A stretch of DNA of 64,000 bases from Actinomadura luzonensis (GTDB lineage: Bacteria > Actinomycetota > Actinomycetes > Streptosporangiales > Streptosporangiaceae), in NCBI RefSeq assembly GCF_022664455.2, contig NZ_JAKRKC020000002.1, forward strand, positions 186,001 to 250,000, written 5' to 3'. The translations under genes and the position numbers were made by a program. Positions 1-7,255 of this stretch are shown here, piece after piece (position 1 is the first letter of the stretch; every line of letters begins with the position of its first letter). A model generated the notes under the pieces. The model ran no database searches. It was not told the DNA's origin and worked only from the letters and a program-made list of their open reading frames with translations.

Positions 1-918
1 ATCTCCTACTGGGGCCAGTCCTTCGGCACCTACCTCGGCGCGGTCTACGCCTCGCTGTTCCCCCGCAACACCGACCGGATGGTGCTGGAGGGCAACGTCG
101 ACCCGGGCAAGGTGTGGGCGAAGATGCTGCACACCTGGAACCAGGGCATGAACGACCGGTTCCCGGACGCCGCCCGCGTGGCCGCGGCCGACAACGCCGG
201 CCTCGGGCTGGGCGGCACCGTCGACGAGGTCACCGACACCTTCCTCGCGCTGGCCGACCGCCTCGACAGGAAGCCGGCCACGGTGCCGGACACACAGGTG
301 ACCATCAGCGGCGCGCTGCTGCGCGGCGTCACGTACCAGATGTTGCTGCACAACGAGACGCTCGCCCCGCTCACCCGATTCTGGAAGGCGGCGTCCGACC
401 TGTCCGCCGGCAGGACCCCGGCGGACGCGGACGTCGCCGTGCTCCGGCAGGTCCTCGCCGACACCCCGGCCGCCAAGGGCGTGCCGGCGGACAACCAGGC
501 CACCATGGCCCTGGCCATGATCTGCGGGGACACCACCTGGCCGCGGAAGGTGGACTCCTATGCCAAGGCCACCGCGGCCGCCCGCGCGAAGTACCCGCTG
601 AGCGCGGGCATGCCCGACAACATCACGGCGTGCGCGTTCTGGTCGCAGCGGCCGATCGAGCCGGTGGTCAAGGTCACCTCGCACGGTCCGCGTAACATCC
701 TGATCCTGCAGAACCGCCGCGACAACGCCACACCGTGGGCCGCGGGCCGGGGCATGCGCGAGGCCCTGGGCGAGCGCGCCGGCTTCCTCGGCGTCGACAA
801 CGGCGGCCACTACGTCTACAACACCGGCTCGGCCTGCGCCGACAAGGCCACCGTCGCGTTCCTGAGCAAGGGGACCCTGCCGGCCGAGGACGTCTCCTGC
901 GCCGGCCCCCGGCCCTGA
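1..918 (+). CDS. Alpha/beta hydrolase, TAP-like C-terminal domain (5' end outside window)
   Basis: Only the last 305 residues are present; the gene enters the window already in frame. The visible part begins with the nucleophile elbow GQSFG, so the catalytic serine lies near visible residue 7. A later segment ILQNRRDNATPW supplies a likely acid residue, and DNGGHYVYNT supplies the likely catalytic histidine. This order, with a Cys-containing tail after the histidine (GSACADK), is typical of secreted tripeptidyl-aminopeptidase-like hydrolases of actinomycetes, which release short peptides or hydrolyse esters outside the cell. The signal peptide would lie upstream of the window and cannot be checked. 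A second, complete member of the family lies at 19046-20500. Confidence 0.85.
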   Translation: MSYWGQSFGTYLGAVYASLFPRNTDRMVLEGNVDPGKVWAKMLHTWNQGMNDRFPDAARVAAADNAGLGLGGTVDEVTDTFLALADRLDRKPATVPDTQVTISGALLRGVTYQMLLHNETLAPLTRFWKAASDLSAGRTPADADVAVLRQVLADTPAAKGVPADNQATMALAMICGDTTWPRKVDSYAKATAAARAKYPLSAGMPDNITACAFWSQRPIEPVVKVTSHGPRNILILQNRRDNATPWAAGRGMREALGERAGFLGVDNGGHYVYNTGSACADKATVAFLSKGTLPAEDVSCAGPRP

Positions 919-1014
919 CCGTCATGCCGCGACGGCGAGTCGGCATCGCCGCTCAAGCACTCGTGCGCGGAGGACGGGCGGCGGCGGCCCGGCGGCGGGT
1001 GCGTGCCGTGGACG

Positions 1015-1317
1015 TCAGCAGCCCCACCCATCGTGATAGACGCCGTAGACATTCAGGTAGTAGCCGAGCTCCACCTGCTTCTGCGCCGGGACACAGAAAT
1101 GCTGGTTGTCGGAGGACCTCCTGTAGGTCACCCAGATCCTTTCGCTGACGTCGGCACAGTTGCGGTAGTACTCCGTTGAGCCCTTGGTGTAGTGGCCGCA
1201 CGTGTCGTCCGTGAGTGCAGTGGGCCGCAGGCCGGTTGACTGCGCGACGGCCGGCGAGGTGAGGGCGGTGAAACTGAGGCCGAGGGCGAGGGCGGCCGTC
1301 TTCATCCGAGCATGCAT
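1015..1317 (-). CDS. Small secreted four-cysteine protein, DUF6355-like
   Basis: A 100-residue product. The N-terminus MHARMKTAALALG is followed by a hydrophobic core and an AxA-type cleavage site (SPAVAQS), a clear Sec signal peptide. The mature part of about 70 residues has four cysteines (DDTCGHY, RNCAD, HFCVP, and a C-terminal GWGC) and many aromatics, suggesting a disulfide-stabilised exported protein. The pattern resembles the DUF6355 small secreted proteins of actinomycetes, but this is from memory of the family look. The ATG chosen has AGGAA upstream; a second ATG four codons later is also possible. Function unknown. The frame stays open further upstream, but that part does not look coding. 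Confidence 0.65.
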   Translation of the reverse strand: MHARMKTAALALGLSFTALTSPAVAQSTGLRPTALTDDTCGHYTKGSTEYYRNCADVSERIWVTYRRSSDNQHFCVPAQKQVELGYYLNVYGVYHDGWGC

Positions 1318-1549
1318 GTTGATTCCTGTTCTGCGGAAGACCTGAGGTCCGGATGACCGTCGGTCGTCTTGAGAATCAGCAAAGCCACGTGGTGATGCTG
1401 TCCAACAGGGCCCCGGACGGACTCGGCCAGACGCGTCCATCCGGCGGCCAAGCTCGGACAGAAGGAACGTGGGAGTGATGTCCGGCGAAGGATGCGCCGC
1501 CTGAGGAATCGGCCGCGAGCTCGGTGGCGACAGGCTCGCAGCCGCCGAA

Positions 1550-1555
1550 TAATCT
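1550..1555 (+). promoter_or_regulatory. Possible -10 box for a leaderless VOC gene
   Basis: TAATCT sits 6 nt before the ATG at 1562, and no Shine-Dalgarno sequence is present. This spacing suggests transcription starts at or next to the start codon. No convincing -35 box was seen. Confidence 0.4.
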
Positions 1556-1561
1556 TGTGGG

Positions 1562-1957
1562 ATGCGTGTTTCTGGTGTGGCACCGCTCATCGCGGTCCGC
1601 GATGTGGCGCGTAGCGTGGCCTTCTACGAGCGGCTCGGCTTCGTACCCGAGGTGCGGTGGCCGACGTACGCGCGGTTGGCCGCCGGCGAGAACATGGTTC
1701 TGCACATCGCCGAACAGGGCGGCGCACCGCCGGACCGGCCTTCGGTCGCGCTTACCGCTCCCTCTTCCGATGGCAGCGCGGTAAGCGCGATCGTGGTTGT
1801 ACAGGTGCCCGACTGCCGGCGCGCTTGCGCCGAACTCACCACGTCAGGGGTGGAACTGCTTACGGAGCCGGCAACGCCCGCATGGGGCGGCGAAATACGC
1901 GCGTTCGTCCGCGACCCCGACGGCCACCTGATCGAGCTCAACGAACGACTGGACTGA
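1562..1957 (+). CDS. VOC family protein (glyoxalase/bleomycin-resistance type)
   Basis: A 131-residue single-module-pair vicinal oxygen chelate protein. The N-terminal motif VAPLIAVRDVARSVAFYERL is the usual first beta-alpha unit, and the C-terminal FVRDPDGHLIELNE is the usual end of the second unit, with the Glu that normally binds metal. VOC proteins include glyoxalases, dioxygenases and proteins that sequester antibiotics such as bleomycin; the sequence does not say which. It converges with the MFS gene at 1980 and stands alone. No ribosome binding site is evident, so translation is probably leaderless. Confidence 0.85.
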   Translation: MRVSGVAPLIAVRDVARSVAFYERLGFVPEVRWPTYARLAAGENMVLHIAEQGGAPPDRPSVALTAPSSDGSAVSAIVVVQVPDCRRACAELTTSGVELLTEPATPAWGGEIRAFVRDPDGHLIELNERLD

Positions 1958-1979
1958 ACAGGGTCATCTTCCCTGGGGA

Positions 1980-3551
1980 TCAGGACAGAGCGCCCGATCC
2001 ACGGCTCGCTCGGCCACGCCTCAGCATGACCGCGACCGTGACGGCCATGCCTGCCACGCTCGCGGCGCTGGCCACAGTGGTCAGCTGAAACCCTGTGGTG
2101 AACGCCGCACGGGCGGTGCCGAGCAGCATGGCCGCGGGCAGGCCGGCGGGAAGATCGTGGCTCGCCGTCACAGCGCCACCCAGGCTCTCCCTCGCGGCGG
2201 ACACGGCCTCTGACGGGAGACCCGCCACGTCAGCGGAGCTCATCTCGCTTCGGTACACCGCGGTGATGGCGCTGCCGAGGAGCGCGATGCCGAGCGCACC
2301 GCCGAGTTGCGGCGCGGTCGAGGAGATCGCCGAGGCGGCGCCGGCCTGCTCGGGGGGCGCGTTACCGACGATCATGTCGGTGGCCAGCGCCATCATCGGG
2401 CCGAGTCCCGCGGACACGACGACGGCCCCGGTGACCGGGAGGGCCAGGGCCTGCGTCCCGGCGGTCGTGCCCGCCTGGGCGACCACGACGAAGCCGGCGG
2501 CAGCCAGGGCCAGTCCGGCCGCGATGACCGGTCCCGGGGCTGTCCAGCGCACGATTCTGGAGGCCAGCGTCGATCCGGCGATCACCCCGACAGCCGAAGG
2601 CGCCGTCCACAGACCGGCCTCCAGCGGCGAGAGCCCGCGCACCAACTGCAGATATTGCGCGAAGGCGTAGTTGAACCCCCACAACACGAAGATGCCGAGC
2701 GCCAGCGTGGCCACGGCGGTGCTGAACGCCCGGTTCGCGAACAGTCGCAGGTCGATCAGCGGGTGCCGCAACGCGCGCTGCCTGCGCAGGAAGACGACGG
2801 CGAACAGCAGCCCGGCCGCGACGGAGAGCACGGGCAGCCCGCCGGGGCCGTCGGCGGCGATCTGCTTGAGACCGTAGACCGCCGGCAGCACCGCGGCCAG
2901 CGACAGCGCGGCGCTGACCGGGTCCAGCCGCCCTGCCGCCGCGTCGCGGCGCTCGGGCAGCAGGGCCGGCCCCAGCGCCAAAAGCGGCGCCATCAACGGC
3001 ACGCCGAGCAGGAACACCGACCCCCACCAGAAACGCTCCAGCAACCACCCGCCCACGAGAGGGCCGATCGCGGTCCCCGCGGACACGCTGGCGATGACGA
3101 TCGCGACGGCGACGGTGCGTTGCCGCGGATCCCGGAACATGGCGACGGTGAGGGAGAGCACGGACGGCATCAACGTAGCGCCGGAGATTCCGAGTAACGC
3201 GCGGATCGCGATGAGCGCGCCCGCGCTGGGAGCGTAGGCCGCGAGCACGGATGCGACGCCGTACGCGGCCGCGCCGATCAGCAGGAGGCGCCGGCGGCCG
3301 ATCCGATCGCCCAGCGTGCCCATGGTGATCAGCGATCCGGCGAGCAGAAAGGCATAGACATCCACGATCCACAGCAGCTCAGCGCTGTCGGCCGCCAGCG
3401 CTCTGCCGATGGCGGGCAGCGCCAGGTGGGTCACGGTCAGTTCGAGGGAGGCGAGGAGGGCGGGCAGGGCCAGGACGGCAAGCCCGATCCACTCCCGACG
3501 CCCCGCGCGGCCGGTGGTGGGCGGGGCGGTGTCCGCAGGAGATCTTGTCAC
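1980..3551 (-). CDS. MFS drug efflux transporter, DHA2 family (14 TM)
   Basis: A 523-residue membrane protein that should export drugs or redox-active compounds by proton antiport. The first helix carries LELTVTHLALPAIG, the DHA2 signature, and GDRIGRRRLLLIG matches the loop 2-3 motif of the superfamily. The length and the hydrophobic segments fit 14 transmembrane helices. It starts with GTG, seven bases after a plausible -10 box, so its mRNA is likely leaderless. It is divergent from soxR across a SoxR-type operator, which argues that it pumps redox-cycling agents (SmvA/methyl viologen-type efflux); the substrate is inference. Confidence 0.9.
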   Translation of the reverse strand: MTRSPADTAPPTTGRAGRREWIGLAVLALPALLASLELTVTHLALPAIGRALAADSAELLWIVDVYAFLLAGSLITMGTLGDRIGRRRLLLIGAAAYGVASVLAAYAPSAGALIAIRALLGISGATLMPSVLSLTVAMFRDPRQRTVAVAIVIASVSAGTAIGPLVGGWLLERFWWGSVFLLGVPLMAPLLALGPALLPERRDAAAGRLDPVSAALSLAAVLPAVYGLKQIAADGPGGLPVLSVAAGLLFAVVFLRRQRALRHPLIDLRLFANRAFSTAVATLALGIFVLWGFNYAFAQYLQLVRGLSPLEAGLWTAPSAVGVIAGSTLASRIVRWTAPGPVIAAGLALAAAGFVVVAQAGTTAGTQALALPVTGAVVVSAGLGPMMALATDMIVGNAPPEQAGAASAISSTAPQLGGALGIALLGSAITAVYRSEMSSADVAGLPSEAVSAARESLGGAVTASHDLPAGLPAAMLLGTARAAFTTGFQLTTVASAASVAGMAVTVAVMLRRGRASRGSGALS

Positions 3552-3557
3552 CCGTCC

Positions 3558-3588
3558 AGCATGAAACCTCGACTATAGACGAGGTCAA
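3558..3588 (-). promoter_or_regulatory. SoxR box and 19-bp-spaced MerR-type promoter of the efflux gene
   Basis: On the minus strand TTGACC (3588-3583) and a weak -10 CATGCT (3563-3558) are separated by 19 bp, the long spacer typical of promoters controlled by MerR-family regulators. The spacer carries the near-palindrome CCTCGACTATAGACGAGG (3567-3584), which has the CCTC...GAGG ends of known SoxR boxes. The GTG of the efflux gene begins 7 nt past the -10 box, so the transcript would be leaderless. Confidence 0.7.
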
Positions 3589-3605
3589 GCGCTAGCCTGA
3601 GCGGC

Positions 3606-4094
3606 GTGACGAAACCCCCTTTCGACGCCAAGGAGCTCACTGTCGGGCAGCTCGCTGCCCGTGCCGGTGTCGCGGTGACCGCCTTGCACTTCTACGAGGA
3701 GAAAGGCCTGATCCGCAGCCGCAGGACTGCGGGGAACCAGCGACGCTACCCCCGCGACACCCTGCGCAGGGTGGCCTTCATCCGGGTGGCGCAGCGGGTC
3801 GGCATCCCGCTGCGCATGGTGGGCGAGGCGCTGGCGGGCCTTCCGGAGGAGCGCACGCCGAACAGGGAGGACTGGGCCCGCCTGTCCGCCTCCTGGCGAG
3901 CCGAGCTCGACACCCGCATCGAGCAGCTCACCCGCCTGCGCGACAGGCTGTCCGACTGCATCGGCTGCGGATGCCTCTCCATCGATCGGTGCGTGCTGCG
4001 CAACCCCGACGATCGCCTCGGCGACGAGGGCGCCGGGCCACGTCGCCTCTTGAGCCGCCGGCTGGCAGATGAGAGCCGCTTCCCGGCTCTCTGA
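3606..4094 (+). CDS. soxR: Redox-sensitive transcriptional activator SoxR
   Basis: A 162-residue MerR-family regulator. The N-terminal winged helix reads [20 protein letters not shown] followed by the wing region [21 protein letters not shown] dimerisation helix follows, and then [12 protein letters not shown], which reproduces the four-cysteine CX2CXCX5C ligand set of the SoxR [2Fe-2S] cluster. SoxR senses redox-cycling compounds by cluster oxidation and untwists promoters with long spacers. The start is GTG. Its neighbour on the other strand is a DHA2 pump with a SoxR box, the expected target. The C-terminal tail of about 35 residues is Arg-rich and of unknown role. Confidence 0.93.
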   Translation: MTKPPFDAKELTVGQLAARAGVAVTALHFYEEKGLIRSRRTAGNQRRYPRDTLRRVAFIRVAQRVGIPLRMVGEALAGLPEERTPNREDWARLSASWRAELDTRIEQLTRLRDRLSDCIGCGCLSIDRCVLRNPDDRLGDEGAGPRRLLSRRLADESRFPAL

Positions 4095-4149
4095 CCGCGC
4101 GGTCGTCGGATCCGGCGACACGTTGATCTTGACGGCTGGTGGATGATAT

Positions 4150-4260
4150 AGGTGGATTGGTGCGATTCCAAGGTGCGGCGGTGACAGCCCGCCGGTTCCG
4201 CTGTCCGCGGCGGGACGACTCGGTGTGACTCCGGGGCCACGCGGTGACACCCCGCCACCT
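4150..4260 (+). promoter_or_regulatory. FMN riboswitch aptamer (RFN element)
   Basis: The order of conserved blocks follows the RFN consensus. P1 is AGGTGG (4150-4155) with CCACCT (4255-4260). P2 is TTGG...CCAA around the loop TGCGATT (4157-4171). P3 holds GCGGCGGTGACAGCCCGC (4175-4192). A small hairpin CCGC...GCGG (4198-4210) stands for the variable arm. P5 is CGG-TGTGACT-CCG (4221-4233), and P6 contains GCGGTGACACCCCGC. The loops GGTGnnAnTCC and CGGTGACA are the diagnostic parts. No riboflavin gene follows intact; see the 23-codon frame at 4335. An FMN-responsive control element is the best reading. Confidence 0.85.
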
Positions 4261-4328
4261 CTCGGGCCTTGCCAGCGGCCCCAGATTCTTCGCGCGGTGA
4301 GGACCGTCCTCCCGCTGTCGAGAGGTGG
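4255..4328 (+). promoter_or_regulatory. Riboswitch expression platform: 10-bp helix over the Shine-Dalgarno
   Basis: CCACCTCTCG (4255-4264) is exactly complementary to CGAGAGGTGG (4319-4328). The second strand contains the likely ribosome binding site of the frame starting at 4335. The first strand contains the whole 3' arm of the aptamer P1 stem, so the two helices exclude each other. Between them lies a local hairpin, GCGG-T-GAGGA / TCCTC-CCGC (4294-4315). No T-tract is present, so control should be at translation. Confidence 0.65.
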
Positions 4329-4334
4329 TGCCGG

Positions 4335-4406
4335 ATGTTCACCGGGCACATCCATGAGGTCGGCACGCCGACGGCCGCCCCGTCGTCCTGCGAGGGAAGT
4401 TCATGA
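4335..4406 (+). CDS. 23-codon leader frame starting like riboflavin synthase (ribE stub)
   Basis: The product starts MFTGHIHEVGTPT and ends after 23 residues. Riboflavin synthase alpha chains begin MFTGIVEELG, so the first ten residues look like the start of RibE, the usual gene behind an actinobacterial FMN riboswitch; the rest does not. The ribosome binding site is GAGAGGTGG, which the riboswitch helix can hide. Its TGA overlaps the ATG of the methyltransferase (ATGA), so it can couple riboswitch control to the downstream genes. It may be a decayed ribE or a retained leader peptide. Confidence 0.6.
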   Translation: MFTGHIHEVGTPTAAPSSCEGSS

Positions 4407-5185
4407 ACGGCAACCCGTACGAGACGATCGGCCTCGGCTACTCCCAGCACCGCCGCCCTGACCCCCGCATCGCCGGCCAGATCGAGCAAGCCCTGGGCTC
4501 CGCCACCACGGTGGTCAACGTAGGTGCCGGAACCGGCTCCTACGAGCCCCGCGATCGACGGGTCACCGCCGTGGAGCCTTCCACGGTGATGATGCGTCAG
4601 CGTCCTCCCGGTTCGGCGCCGGTCGTCCAGGGATACGCCGAGTCCCTTCCGTTCCCTGACCGGTCGTTCGACGCCGCGATGGCCATCCTCACCGTCCACC
4701 ACTGGACCGACCCGGCCGCCGGACTCGCCGAGCTGCGCCGGGTGTCCGCCCGGCAGGTCGTCCTCACCTGGGACCCGGCCGTCACCGCACGATTCTGGCT
4801 GGTCGAGGAGTACCTCCCGCAGATATCCGAAGCCGAGGCCGGACTCGCCTCCCTCGACCTTGTCCAGTCCTGGTTGCGGCGCGAGGGCGCACAGGTGAGC
4901 GTCGTCCCCGTGCCGGTCGCCGCCGACTGCACCGATGGATTCCTGGGCGCGTACTGGCGACGCCCGCACCGCTACCTCGACCCGCGGGCTCGGGCCGCCG
5001 TCTCCGCCCTGGCGAACCTCGACCAGCACCTCGTCGAGCGCGCGATGCGACGCCTCGAGATCGACCTCGCCACCGGCCACTGGCACGAACGCCACCGCGA
5101 CCTCCTCGACAGCCACACCCTCGACCTCGGCTACCGCCTCGTCACGGCCGCCCCTCCCGCCGGCGCCGACCAGACCGGGGCCTGA
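4403..5185 (+). CDS. Class I SAM-dependent methyltransferase
   Basis: A 260-residue methyltransferase of the type-11 fold. Motif I is VVNVGAGTGSYEP, the acidic residue ending strand 2 is in VTAVEPS, and the post-I segment is YAESLPFPDRSFDAAMAILTVHHW, ending in the HHW commonly seen in these enzymes. The substrate cannot be told; the C-terminal half, with several Trp and Arg residues, is the likely substrate cap. It is translationally coupled to the 23-codon stub behind the FMN riboswitch and has its own GAGGGAAG site. The amidohydrolase gene follows after 2 nt, so the two form one operon. A role in flavin metabolism is suggested only by the riboswitch. Confidence 0.85.
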   Translation: MNGNPYETIGLGYSQHRRPDPRIAGQIEQALGSATTVVNVGAGTGSYEPRDRRVTAVEPSTVMMRQRPPGSAPVVQGYAESLPFPDRSFDAAMAILTVHHWTDPAAGLAELRRVSARQVVLTWDPAVTARFWLVEEYLPQISEAEAGLASLDLVQSWLRREGAQVSVVPVPVAADCTDGFLGAYWRRPHRYLDPRARAAVSALANLDQHLVERAMRRLEIDLATGHWHERHRDLLDSHTLDLGYRLVTAAPPAGADQTGA

Positions 5186-5187
5186 CC

Positions 5188-6012
5188 ATGCCGATCATCG
5201 ACGCCTGGGCACAACATCCGACCCAGCGCTTCCTCCAGGACGACATGTTCGACTCGCTGCGCCGCTGGGGCGGCACGTCCATCCCGGCCGAGCCGCCGCC
5301 GGTCTCCGCCACGCTCGCCGCCATGGACGCGGCCGGCGTCGACCTCGCCCTGATCAGCGCCTGGTACGGCCCGCAAGGTGTGCTGATCTCCAACGACGAG
5401 GTGGCCGCCTTCGTCGCCGAGGCCCCGCACCGCCTGGCCGGCGTGGCCTCCGTCGACCTGCGCAAGCCCATGGCCGCCCTCCGCGAGCTCCGGCGCGCGG
5501 TCACCGACCTGGGGTTCAAGGCGCTGCGCGTCCTGCCCTGGCTATGGGAGCTGCCGCCCGACGACCGCCGCTACTACCCCCTGTACGCCGAGTGCGTCGA
5601 ACTCGGCATCCCCTTTTGCACCCAAGCCGGTCACACCGGCCCGCTACGTCCCTCCGAACCGGGCCGGCCCATCCCCTACCTCGACCGGGTCGCCCTCGAC
5701 TTCCCCGAGCTGACCATCGTCGCCGGGCACATCGGCTATCCCTGGACCACCGAGATGATCGCCGTGGCCACCAAACACCGCAACGTCCACATCGACACCT
5801 CCGCCTACACCGTCCGCCGCTATCCCGCCGAACTGATCGCCTACCTCAAGCATCACGGCCGGGCCAAGGTGCTGTTCGGCACCAACCACCCGATGATCAC
5901 ACCCGCCAAGGCCCTCGACGGGCTGGACCATCTCCACCTGGAGGACGAGGTGCGCGAACTGTTCCTGCACGGCAACGCCGAGCGGGTCTTCGGCCTGGAG
6001 CGCCGACGATGA
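5188..6012 (+). CDS. Amidohydrolase-2 family protein (TIM barrel) with altered metal site
   Basis: A 274-residue barrel of the amidohydrolase 2 (ACMSD-like) family. Recognisable parts are the N-terminal strand MPIIDAWAQHP, FKALRVLPW, FCTQAGHTG, LTIVAGHIGYPW and the terminal HGNAERVFGL. The usual DxHxH metal motif reads DAWAQH, and the late Asp of the usual GxDxP reads FGTNHPM, so metal binding may be weak or different. AGHIG keeps one conserved histidine. It follows the methyltransferase by 2 nt and is probably co-translated under the FMN riboswitch. Hydrolase, decarboxylase or hydratase activity are all possible. Confidence 0.8.
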   Translation: MPIIDAWAQHPTQRFLQDDMFDSLRRWGGTSIPAEPPPVSATLAAMDAAGVDLALISAWYGPQGVLISNDEVAAFVAEAPHRLAGVASVDLRKPMAALRELRRAVTDLGFKALRVLPWLWELPPDDRRYYPLYAECVELGIPFCTQAGHTGPLRPSEPGRPIPYLDRVALDFPELTIVAGHIGYPWTTEMIAVATKHRNVHIDTSAYTVRRYPAELIAYLKHHGRAKVLFGTNHPMITPAKALDGLDHLHLEDEVRELFLHGNAERVFGLERRR

Positions 6013-6134
6013 CGCCCGGCCCGCCGCCGGCGGAGCAGCTGATCGGAAAGGGCCGACCCGCGCCACCTGGCGCGTCCGCGGCCCGGGTGCGGCGGCGCCG
6101 CGGTGCTCGTGATCGCGCCGGCCGGCGGGTGCGG

Positions 6135-6962
6135 TCAGCTGCGCAGGAACTCCAGCAGGTCAGCGTTGAACTTCTCCTTGTCGCCCGGGACCAGAGCGAT
6201 GCCGTGTGAGCCGCCCTGGTACACCTTGTAGGTGGAGTTCTGAATGATCTTGGCGGATTTGTCGCCGGATGCCGCGATCGGCACCACCTGATCGTCGTCG
6301 CCGTGCACGATCAGAGTGGGGATGTCGAACTTCTTCAGGTCCTCGGTGAAGTCGGTGGCGGAGAAGGCGTCCACGCAGGCCACCCCTGCCTGGATGTTCT
6401 CGGCCATGGCCATCAGCCAGAAGGCGTCCTTGTTGCCCTGCGTCACCTTGTTGCCCGGACGGTTGGCGCCGAAGAAGCCGTCGGCGGTGTCCTTCCAGAA
6501 CTGCGACCGCTCGGTCAGGATCCCCTTCTTGATCTTGTCGAACACCTCCTGCGGGGTGCCCTCGGGGTTGTCGGCGGTCTTCAGCATCAGCGGCGGCACC
6601 GCCGACAGCAGCACGGCCTTGGACAGGCGGCCGGTGCCGTGGCGGCCGATGTAGCGGGCCAGCTCCCCGCCGCCCATCGAGTGCGCCACCAGCGTCACGT
6701 CGCGCAGGTCCAGAGCGGTCAGGAGGTCGTCGAGGTCGTCGGCGAAGGTGTCGAAGTCGTAGCCGTCCCACGGCTGGCTGGAGCGGCCGTGACCGCGCCG
6801 GTCGTGCGCGATGGCCCGGAATCCATTGTCGGTGACCGCCTTCATCTGGTCGTGCCAGGCGTCGGCGTTCAGCGGCCAGCCGTGGATGAACACGACCGGC
6901 GGGCCGCTGCCCCAGTCGTAGAAGAAGATCTGCTCGTCGTCGCGCGTGGTGATGTACGGCAC
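6135..6962 (-). CDS. Alpha/beta hydrolase, non-haem chloroperoxidase/esterase type
   Basis: A 275-residue hydrolase. [10 protein letters not shown] is the oxyanion-hole region, DRRGHGRS follows, VAHSMGGGE holds the nucleophile serine, [10 protein letters not shown] supplies the acid, and [10 protein letters not shown] the histidine. This set and the length match cofactor-free haloperoxidase-type esterases. I chose the GTG at 6962, preceded by GGGGGG, because the product then begins [18 protein letters not shown], the normal N-terminus of the family. The frame stays open 94 codons further upstream without family likeness. It is divergent from the catalase gene; a link to oxidative stress is possible but not shown. 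Confidence 0.85.
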   Translation of the reverse strand: MPYITTRDDEQIFFYDWGSGPPVVFIHGWPLNADAWHDQMKAVTDNGFRAIAHDRRGHGRSSQPWDGYDFDTFADDLDDLLTALDLRDVTLVAHSMGGGELARYIGRHGTGRLSKAVLLSAVPPLMLKTADNPEGTPQEVFDKIKKGILTERSQFWKDTADGFFGANRPGNKVTQGNKDAFWLMAMAENIQAGVACVDAFSATDFTEDLKKFDIPTLIVHGDDDQVVPIAASGDKSAKIIQNSTYKVYQGGSHGIALVPGDKEKFNADLLEFLRS

Positions 6963-7255
6963 GGTGAACCCCCCAGGGTCGATGGTCAGGTCGATGGACG
7001 CCGTGGGAGCGTCCCGGCCGCCTTTGCCGCAGCAGCCCTCGCCGAGGGCCGGACGGCGCACCAGCAGAACCGGGCACATCGCTCCCGGACAGGCAATACC
7101 GCGCTTCACGGTCGCCCTAAGGCCAAGGCCGGGTGCGGAGGTCTTTGCCTGCCCGCCCCGCCGGTGCCGCCACGAGCGGGTTGGCGGCGGGACAGGTGCG
7201 GGTAAGAGAGCCGTGGCCCCCCGGCCTGAGCCGTCGTCCAACACCGGGGGACCCT

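Noticed and set aside
2307-3372. Long frames on both strands across the MFS gene.
   Set aside because: The DHA2 protein reads as a complete family member; the others are Arg/Gly-rich and have no family likeness.
4123-4152. TTGATC and TATAGG as the promoter of the riboswitch operon.
   Set aside because: Transcription from it would start inside the aptamer and remove the 5' arm of P1, so the true promoter must lie further upstream.
4403-6012. A roseoflavin-type pathway, given the FMN riboswitch and a methyltransferase.
   Set aside because: The methyltransferase is a general type-11 enzyme and no RosB/RosC-like genes are nearby; the riboswitch alone is not enough.
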